This document shows positions 16,729 to 21,462 of a DNA stretch of 21,462 nt, piece after piece. Within the stretch, counting starts at the first letter, position 1. Every line of letters starts with the position of its first letter. Source of the DNA: Coemansia sp. RSA 922 (taxonomy: Eukaryota > Kickxellomycota > Kickxellomycetes > Kickxellales > Kickxellaceae); the NCBI GenBank assembly GCA_027577415.1, contig JANBQS010000309.1, positions 1 to 21,462 on the forward strand. Direction: 5' to 3'. The notes beneath the pieces are model-generated. The model saw only the letters and a program-made list of their open reading frames with translations, was not told the DNA's origin and made no database searches. The position numbers were made by a program, and so were the translations under genes.

Positions 16729-17178
16729 AATAGGCAATACCTAGTTTAGCCACAAGAAATTTTCGTTTATTACACTCTGAAAGCTGACTTTTGAGTTTAT
16801 TACTAAACAAGGACCTACTACTATCGACAATTCAAATGAAATTCAATTGCTTCAGAAAATGCTTATTTTTATTTGTTACCAATTCATTTTTCCAGTAATT
16901 CTTGCTATGAAAACTAATGCTATCAAGGTGTAAAGTAAGGGGCTATCACATGGGTTGCTAAAAGTGTGGTCTTTAGAAACAAGCCATGAGGCAGCTGGAT
17001 GCTAGACGACTGAAAGACCAAGTATATGAAGTCTATGATAATTGCCACTGATGAGGAAGCCATTGGGAGAGTGTACTTTCTACGGCCAAAACCAAAGGAT
17101 TGTGCCCCTACCGAACCTGGATTCAGCGGACTCTATCACCAGAGATGCTTATTCATCATTATTACTAATAACACTTAC
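16729..17178. other. AT-rich spacer with a possible relic of the 138-aa orphan family
   Basis: 450 bases, very AT-rich at the left. On the + strand, FPVILAMKTNAIKV (from 16889) and RRLKDQVYEVYDNC (from about 17001) resemble CPVIVLTDSYIRI and ESKAEQVYNALYER of the neighbouring minus-strand orphan. The distance is shortened by about 190 bases and stops lie between. If real, it is a decayed tail-to-tail inverted copy. The match is weak. Confidence 0.25.
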
Positions 17179-17595
17179 TTAGTGGGCAGGCTCGCCGACC
17201 ATGTTCTTGTTCCTTTCTTCGGCCTCATTTATTCTCTCGTAAAGAGCATTATAAACCTGTTCAGCCTTTGATTCGTCTGGTGCCCATTTTTTAAACCTTT
17301 TCACAGTCGCAAATACAAACAATGTATGTTTGGTAATCTTACTATCATCATCCACACTAGGGCCTCCAGCGTCATCCAGACTAGGGTCTTCAGTGTCACT
17401 CCTAATAATTTCACTGTCAACCATAAATAAGAAATTATAAGACCCAAGGTAGTCCAAAAAGTAGGACCATCCCCTAGTGACGTCCATACTGGCTTCTGCA
17501 TACGTTTTTCCTGTAGTGTTGTACCAACTGTCTGATTGGATTCTTATATAGCTATCTGTCAGAACTATAACTGGGCACCTAAAAACGTCTCCCAT
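17179..17595 (-). CDS. 138-aa orphan protein, small local family
   Basis: 138 aa without signal peptide, membrane segment or recognised domain. The N-terminal half is rich in aromatic residues and beta-prone (CPVIVLTDSYIRIQSDSWYN, RGWSYFLDYLGSYNFLFMV). An acidic linker follows with an internal duplication (DPSLDDAGG / GPSVDDD, about 24 nt each), then a strand HTLFVFATV and a charged amphipathic C-terminal helix (ESKAEQVYNALYERINEAEE). A TATA box stands 104-111 bases upstream and the leader is CT-rich, as for the other accessory genes here. A degenerate relative lies at 19710-20077. The small, compact size and one-off local duplication suggest a lineage-specific gene. Function unknown. Confidence 0.6.
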   Translation of the reverse strand: MGDVFRCPVIVLTDSYIRIQSDSWYNTTGKTYAEASMDVTRGWSYFLDYLGSYNFLFMVDSEIIRSDTEDPSLDDAGGPSVDDDSKITKHTLFVFATVKRFKKWAPDESKAEQVYNALYERINEAEERNKNMVGEPAH

Positions 17596-17698
17596 GGTTA
17601 GTCAGAAATTTGATTCAAATAGTAATATTAACGTGAAAAATGTGAGAAGAATAAGGTAAGGAAGAAGAGAAAAAAAACTGGAGGGCACTGGACAGGCC

Positions 17699-17706
17699 CT
17701 TTTATA
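17699..17706 (-). promoter_or_regulatory. TATA box of the 138-aa orphan
   Basis: TATAAAAG on the minus strand, 104 bases upstream of the ATG at 17593-17595, followed by a pyrimidine-rich leader (CT-rich with a T8 run). Confidence 0.6.
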
Positions 17707-17874
17707 GTGAAATAGGAATTGTTGCCAGAGCAAGCGAAAACGACTGAACAAGCCTCTTCTTCAACAACTATAATGTTTTGAAGGCAATGTTCAGTTGGGA
17801 CACGATGGGGCAAATCTTATTGACGTGTGTTTTGTCCTTTGCAGAAAGGTCATTGGGAAAAGCAATTTATTGTA

Positions 17875-17882
17875 TGACGTCA
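17875..17882. promoter_or_regulatory. CRE palindrome TGACGTCA
   Basis: A perfect bZIP (CREB/ATF-type) palindrome about 170 bp upstream of the TATA box of the 138-aa orphan. A related TGACATCA is at 17922-17929, 47 bp away. Paired CRE-like sites are common in stress- or cAMP-regulated fungal promoters; binding here is inferred. Confidence 0.35.
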
Positions 17883-18343
17883 GCAATCAGAGCAAGTTGC
17901 TTCGGTCTCATGATGACACTATGACATCACACAAAGCCCAGAAAGTAAGTCAGCGCCTTTGTAATTTTTCACGCTTTGGAGAAAGAATACCGCAGCACTG
18001 TTGAAACAGATTTGTTAATTGGGAATGGGGAAAAAGTGGGGATTTCTCAAAAGTGATAGCAATTGGCATGAAGGGCCAAGTTAGAGCACTGCAGAATTCT
18101 TTTACAGGAGTAAGACAAGCACTAAGTGCTTTTCTCGCTGGACGTGTTGCCAGTCGTTCCAGGAGTAATATTTGCTCATGTATTCCCACACAGTGCACAA
18201 TACTATCAGACATTTGGTATTTATTTTGGAGCAGGCTAATATACTAGAATAGGAAGAGTCCGAATTGAGTGCTCTCATATGTCAGGGAGCCGTCAGAGCA
18301 TTGGCTGTTGTTGCAACCATGGGCAGGTGGCAGGAGCTGTGGC

Positions 18344-19114
18344 CTATTGCTTGGAGTAGTTTAGCTGCATGCTCGAAGTGCCTGATTTGCTAAAGCTTTT
18401 GGCATCCTTGTGCTTATAGTACAACGTGGTCTCCTTGTAGCTCGACGCCTTGATGCGATTGCTCTGGTCGTTGTTAAAGCTGAGCGACGTGGGTCCACCG
18501 CTACCACATGCCTGGCCTTGGGCTTGGTCACAAGGGGTAACGCCAGGAGCAGAGGGAGCCTGTTGAGGTGGAGTCTGCTGAGCCGAGTCCGGGCATGCCT
18601 GGCCTTGGGCTTGGTTGCAACCCTGAGGAGTAGTGGGAGGAGCTTGCTGAGGCGGCATCTCCTGAGGTGGGGCTTGCTGAGGCAGAGCCAGTTGGGTCGA
18701 GTCGGGACACACCTGCCCTTGGGCTTGGTCGCAAGGGGTAGTATCAGAAGCGGGAGGAGCTTGCTGAGGCGGCATCTCCTGTGGAGGAGCCTGCTGTGGT
18801 GGAGCAGCAGTGGCACAGGGCTGACTGGCAGCTCTACCACAAGGCTGCATTCCTGGCAAATTGAAACGGCCGCCAGTGCTAAAGGTGAGATCAGGGAAGA
18901 TTCTCGTATGCCTGAACCCCGAACCCTGGAACTGTGACAAAGGAAAGAGGTTGCTAGCAGTGAACCGAATGCCACTACCGCCGCAGCCAACCCCACCACA
19001 CCCATCACGCTTGGTAAGGCCGGCACCATTAGCAATCGCTCCAAAGTCGGAAACTGGGTAAGCCTGGATGGCAGCCAGAGAAACGGCATAGGCTAGGGCG
19101 GTGATCTTGAACAT
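18344..19114 (-). CDS. Secreted Pro/Gln/Cys repeat protein with a Kex2-type site
   Basis: 256 aa. A signal peptide (MFKITALAYAVSLAAIQA, cut near residue 18) is followed by a short propeptide ending in LTKR (33-36), a Kex2-type dibasic site, then the glycine-rich DGCGGVGCGGSG. The middle (about 90-206) repeats two modules: PPQQAPPQEMPPQQAPP (104-121, 144-160, partial 181-188) and C-x-QAQGQ-x-C (128-136, 166-174, 195-203), giving evenly spaced cysteine pairs. The tail (210-256) is Lys/Ser/Tyr-rich (IKASSYKETTLYYKHKDAKS). This layout suggests a disulfide-linked, extended extracellular or cell-wall protein. I recognise no family. The ATG is the first in the frame and lies 130 bases after a TATA box. 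Other long frames over the same bases are shadows of the repeat. Confidence 0.78.
   Translation of the reverse strand: MFKITALAYAVSLAAIQAYPVSDFGAIANGAGLTKRDGCGGVGCGGSGIRFTASNLFPLSQFQGSGFRHTRIFPDLTFSTGGRFNLPGMQPCGRAASQPCATAAPPQQAPPQEMPPQQAPPASDTTPCDQAQGQVCPDSTQLALPQQAPPQEMPPQQAPPTTPQGCNQAQGQACPDSAQQTPPQQAPSAPGVTPCDQAQGQACGSGGPTSLSFNNDQSNRIKASSYKETTLYYKHKDAKSFSKSGTSSMQLNYSKQ
18497..18805 (-). repeat. Tandem coding repeats of about 115 bp in the secreted protein
   Basis: Two full units and one shortened unit of the PPQQAPPQEM plus CDQAQGQ-x-C module. The cysteine-pair module recurs at intervals of 38 and 29 codons, and the proline module at 39 codons. On the + strand the words 'gcttgctgaggcggcatctcctg' type blocks recur near 18650 and 18768. 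Such tandem units can change copy number by slippage or recombination. Confidence 0.75.
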
Positions 19115-19709
19115 GGTTGACTAGTAACTTGAAGGCAGGGAACTTGGAAAAGGAATGTCAAAAAGTTAGCAAAGTAATAGAAAAAAAAGACCCAGAAGAT
19201 GGTGCTCTAAGGATTTATTTTGCTGAGGGTGACCCCAGCGCTTCTTTTATAGCAACTATGTCTGACCTTCTATGTCGTTTTACTTGCGTGCTCAATGGAT
19301 GAATCGTTAGAGTATCTCTTTAGAGAGAGGTATGTTCTATCAATAGATGCAACAACTTTGAGGAACTGATTCCACAAGAACTCTAGATATGATTAGGCAT
19401 AAAATTGAATGTCCATGATTTAGATAGTGTAACAAATATACAAAAAAAGTATAAAAGCTAGTCGCTTGAATAAAACCAGCCAGGTATGTGTGGCTAAACA
19501 GCTTAGCAATATGATACGCTAAGGGTTTTTGGACAGCTTTTTTATTGCCTTTAAAAGTAAAAGAAAGCCCTACATCCTAATAAATTAGATAATAGTGAGA
19601 AACTCCAATACCGCTAATGTCACTCTAGTTCTATACTAAAGACTGAGTAAGGTATGTTTATTCAACATGTAGTTCCGCCAAGAGCGACCATATCACACAT
19701 ATCTAAGTG
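19115..19709. other. AT-rich intergenic region
   Basis: 595 bases: leader and TATA box of the secreted repeat protein at the left, then AT-rich DNA with no gene or RNA signature that I can see. Confidence 0.45.
19244..19251 (-). promoter_or_regulatory. TATA box of the secreted repeat protein
   Basis: TATAAAAG on the minus strand, about 130 bases upstream of the ATG at 19112-19114; identical in sequence to the TATA box of the 138-aa orphan. Confidence 0.6.
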
Positions 19710-20077
19710 TCAGTCTTTCCCACTTTCCGTTTGGACAAATCGTTTCATGAGCTCATACACCACTTTGGGGTCTTTAGAGTCTTTAGAGTTTTTTGTTAGA
19801 AGCTCCAACGACCCCTTGTCTGCAAAAACAAAGAAACTATATATATAAAGTGGATTATTATCAACAATTGGCCCTTCGAGTTCATCTCTAATTTTTATTA
19901 GTATTGATTATATGTAGAATGGTTTGTAGAATTGCTTGTGTGCTTATTATAGATTATCCGTGCTTTTTTGGCAGCAGTTTGGTAACTGTGCGGAGTAGCG
20001 CCAATATTAGGGCTTGGGTTGGCTCTAATTGCACTACCAATTATCGAAATAATTGGGCACTTGAGTGATGAATAAAG
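19710..20077 (-). pseudogene. Degenerate relative of the 138-aa orphan
   Basis: On the minus strand KCPIISIIGSAIRANPS (from 20062 downward) aligns with RCPVIVLTDSYIRIQSD of the orphan at 17179-17595, including C7, P8, I10, S15, I17 and R18. After two TAA codons and a frame change the 3' part resumes: YSFFVFADKGSLELL and PKVVYELMKRFVQTESGKD, matching HTLFVFATVKRFKKW and AEQVYNALYERINEAEE, ending at TGA 19710-19712. The start codon position holds CTT. A TATAAAAAG at 20119-20127 remains upstream. The sequence around the frame change (TACTAAT ... TTAG) could instead be an intron end, but no ATG is available for the first part, so decay is the simpler view. The similarity was found by eye. Confidence 0.5.
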
Positions 20078-20781
20078 TAGAGAGAAGAAAAAGGAAAAGT
20101 TTGGCGACCACCAGCATACTTTTTATACCAAAGCTAGAGCTGTTTTCAGAGTGAGCGGAAGTAGCTTTTCAAGTCTCGCCTCCAACCTCGCTTATGCTCG
20201 GCGCGCTAAAAATCGGCCCATTCAGCTTCAACTGGCTTTCAGCTAGCATTTTTCTATTGGTTTCAAAGTAAAAAGAACTAGATTTTTTAGCTCTTAATAT
20301 AAAGAGAGCTGGAGACAACAGCTCAAAAAATGACGTTAGGTCTCGGAGCAAATGTTGTCATTCTCTTATGACGACACCATGCCTTTTGGGCTCTATAAAG
20401 TGATGTCAAGTTGGCGCCTTTGTCGCTTTGAGAAGCATTACGTCGTCGCTCTCCGACCTGTCTTTGAAGAAAGAATCGGAGTTTCCTTTTTGCTTGCATC
20501 TATTTTTTTTAACAATAAAAAAATCTCTTTGGTGGTGAGAAAATGGATGCCCGCAGCCAAGCGTATTTCTGACATTGAGAATACTTGCAAAAACAGGCTA
20601 TTCACCGTCCAAACCAAGAGATGGTAGAAGAGAGCGAGATTTCTCTTTGGAGCCTCTTACCAGCAAAGGTAGCTTTGGCCGCCTCGCCAGCCTGTACTGA
20701 AAATTTGGCGGTTCTCAAGCAAAGTATACAAAATACATTTATTATGTTTTCTTTTTTTTTTTTTAAACAAAAAATACACGA
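20078..20781. other. Intergenic region, no gene recognised
   Basis: 704 bases with a minus-strand TATAAAAAG (20119-20127), a + strand CTATAAAG near 20392 directly followed by a TGATGTCA half-CRE (20401 region), and T runs (11 T near 20753). Short frames on both strands (20169-20351, 20352-20627) have no recognisable content. Confidence 0.4.
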
Positions 20782-21462
20782 CTACACTCTTCTGCCACTG
20801 CTCGAGAACAAGCGCATGTTGGTCAGCATTAGGCCTGTTTCATCGGTCGTCTTCAAAACAGGCGAAGAGGACACTGGCGAGATGATCGGAGACCGGTGCG
20901 GGCTATGCACAGGAGTGGTCTCCGCCGACGCCGGGAACACAACCGAGCGTTGACGGAAGAAGCTGTGCACAGCTTCTGGACAAACCGGGGGCCTACCACC
21001 ATCAACAGTCCGATGAGAGAGGCTAACGCGGCGGTACATAATCCCCGCTGGGCCAGGAGTGCTGAGATTTAGCAAGTCTTCGCTAATGTCGACCGACAAG
21101 TGCTCGTGATAGTCCTCTGCAGCAGGGCTTGCCATTCCCGAAGCCGATTCTGTATCAGACGGAGGCGAAACGTCGATTGACGGCATGTCTGAGGATACAG
21201 TGTCGGTGATTCCAAGAGGCAGAGGCTGTGGGTCACGAGAAGCTACACGCGACAAAGACTCGGTGATTACCGCGTCATAGGTCGGCGGGCTGGGACCAGA
21301 GCTAGCCACAGCTATGCGCTCGTCCAATGCGGCATTCGCATAAGTGGGGGGTTCGCCAGCCTGCCCGTGTGCATCATCGTTGATGACAGGAACGACAGAG
21401 ACAGGTACGCTGATCCAGAGCGTGCGCTGAGAGTTGCCGGGGTCTTTAAAGTGAATGGAGAA
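20782..21462 (-). CDS. Alpha-arrestin (ART-like) C-terminal part, truncated by window edge
   Basis: The minus frame is open from the window end, so the N-terminal part is missing; about 226 codons are visible, ending at TAG 20782-20784. The first visible residues (FSIHFKDPGNSQRTLWISVP, VSVVPVI) look like the last strands of an arrestin C-terminal domain. They are followed by two PPxY motifs, PPTYA and PPTYD, about 25 residues apart, and then a long Ser/Pro-rich disordered tail with SP/TP sites (TPVHSPHRSPIISPVSSSP). In alpha-arrestins (ART adaptors) PPxY motifs recruit the Rsp5/Nedd4 ubiquitin ligase to membrane cargo such as nutrient transporters. The arrestin call depends on the short N-terminal fragment and the PPxY spacing, so it is probable rather than certain. 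Confidence 0.65.
   Translation of the reverse strand, partial: FSIHFKDPGNSQRTLWISVPVSVVPVINDDAHGQAGEPPTYANAALDERIAVASSGPSPPTYDAVITESLSRVASRDPQPLPLGITDTVSSDMPSIDVSPPSDTESASGMASPAAEDYHEHLSVDISEDLLNLSTPGPAGIMYRRVSLSHRTVDGGRPPVCPEAVHSFFRQRSVVFPASAETTPVHSPHRSPIISPVSSSPVLKTTDETGLMLTNMRLFSSSGRRV

Larger units (their letters stand above)
17596..18343. other. 748-bp upstream region with CRE-like sites
   Basis: Holds the promoter of the 138-aa orphan and the 3' flank of the secreted repeat protein. Apart from the TATA box and the TGACGTCA/TGACATCA sites listed separately I see no feature; the + frames at 17795-18004 and 18053-18247 have no recognisable content. Confidence 0.4.

Noticed and set aside
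18410..18937. 175-codon + frame opposite the secreted repeat protein
   Set aside because: Its repetitiveness is only the antisense of the PQ/Cys repeat; the minus strand has the signal peptide and TATA box.
1..21462. CRISPR arrays, insertion sequences, prophage or bacterial operon signals
   Set aside because: The window is fungal nuclear DNA; no regular spacer arrays, terminal inverted repeats or transposase motifs were seen.

Overview
This window is nuclear DNA from a fungus. The gene set is fungal and eukaryotic: a TOM20-type mitochondrial receptor, the gamma subunit of the RNA polymerase II CTD kinase (CTK3), a Swi5-Sfr1 recombination subunit, cytosolic ribosomal protein eS27 with a classical GT-AG intron and a perfect TACTAAC branch site, a fungal two-domain fluoride channel (FEX), an alpha-arrestin tail with PPxY motifs, and several small secreted proteins. 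Genes are mostly intronless and fairly dense, base composition is moderate, and intergenic DNA is AT-rich with many A/T tracts. This fits an early-diverging, intron-poor fungus (a Kickxellomycotina-like zygomycete is my best guess), but the placement is inference.

Layout. 1-1664: a decayed coding region, one + strand frame open for about 1.6 kb with only three internal stops and traces of an internal repeat. 2295-6024: three housekeeping genes on the + strand: a TOM20 receptor fused to a split MYND-SET protein, CTK3, and an SFR1/MEI5-like protein. 6066-9248: three minus-strand genes: a PB1-domain protein, a mitochondrial J-domain protein, and a disordered proline-directed phosphosite-rich protein. 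10468-12532: a divergent pair, RPS27 (minus, two exons) and FEX (plus), sharing a 417-bp promoter with five copies of an ATGGATRC-like motif. 13484-19114: an accessory-looking stretch with TATA-box genes: a small Cys-free secreted helical protein, a tiny eight-cysteine protein, a possible two-exon unknown gene, a spliced GT25-like type II membrane protein that lacks the family's acidic motif, a 138-aa orphan, and a secreted Pro/Gln/Cys repeat protein with a Kex2-type site. 19710-20077: a degenerate relative of the 138-aa orphan. 20782 to the end: C-terminal part of an alpha-arrestin, cut by the window edge.

There is no operon logic. The left half is core metabolism and information genes; the right half looks like fast-evolving, inducible (TATA-containing) genes with secreted products, a small duplicated family and relics. 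The most striking item is the TOM20-MYND-SET fusion: it would place a SMYD-like module, possibly catalytically impaired, on the mitochondrial outer membrane as part of an import receptor.
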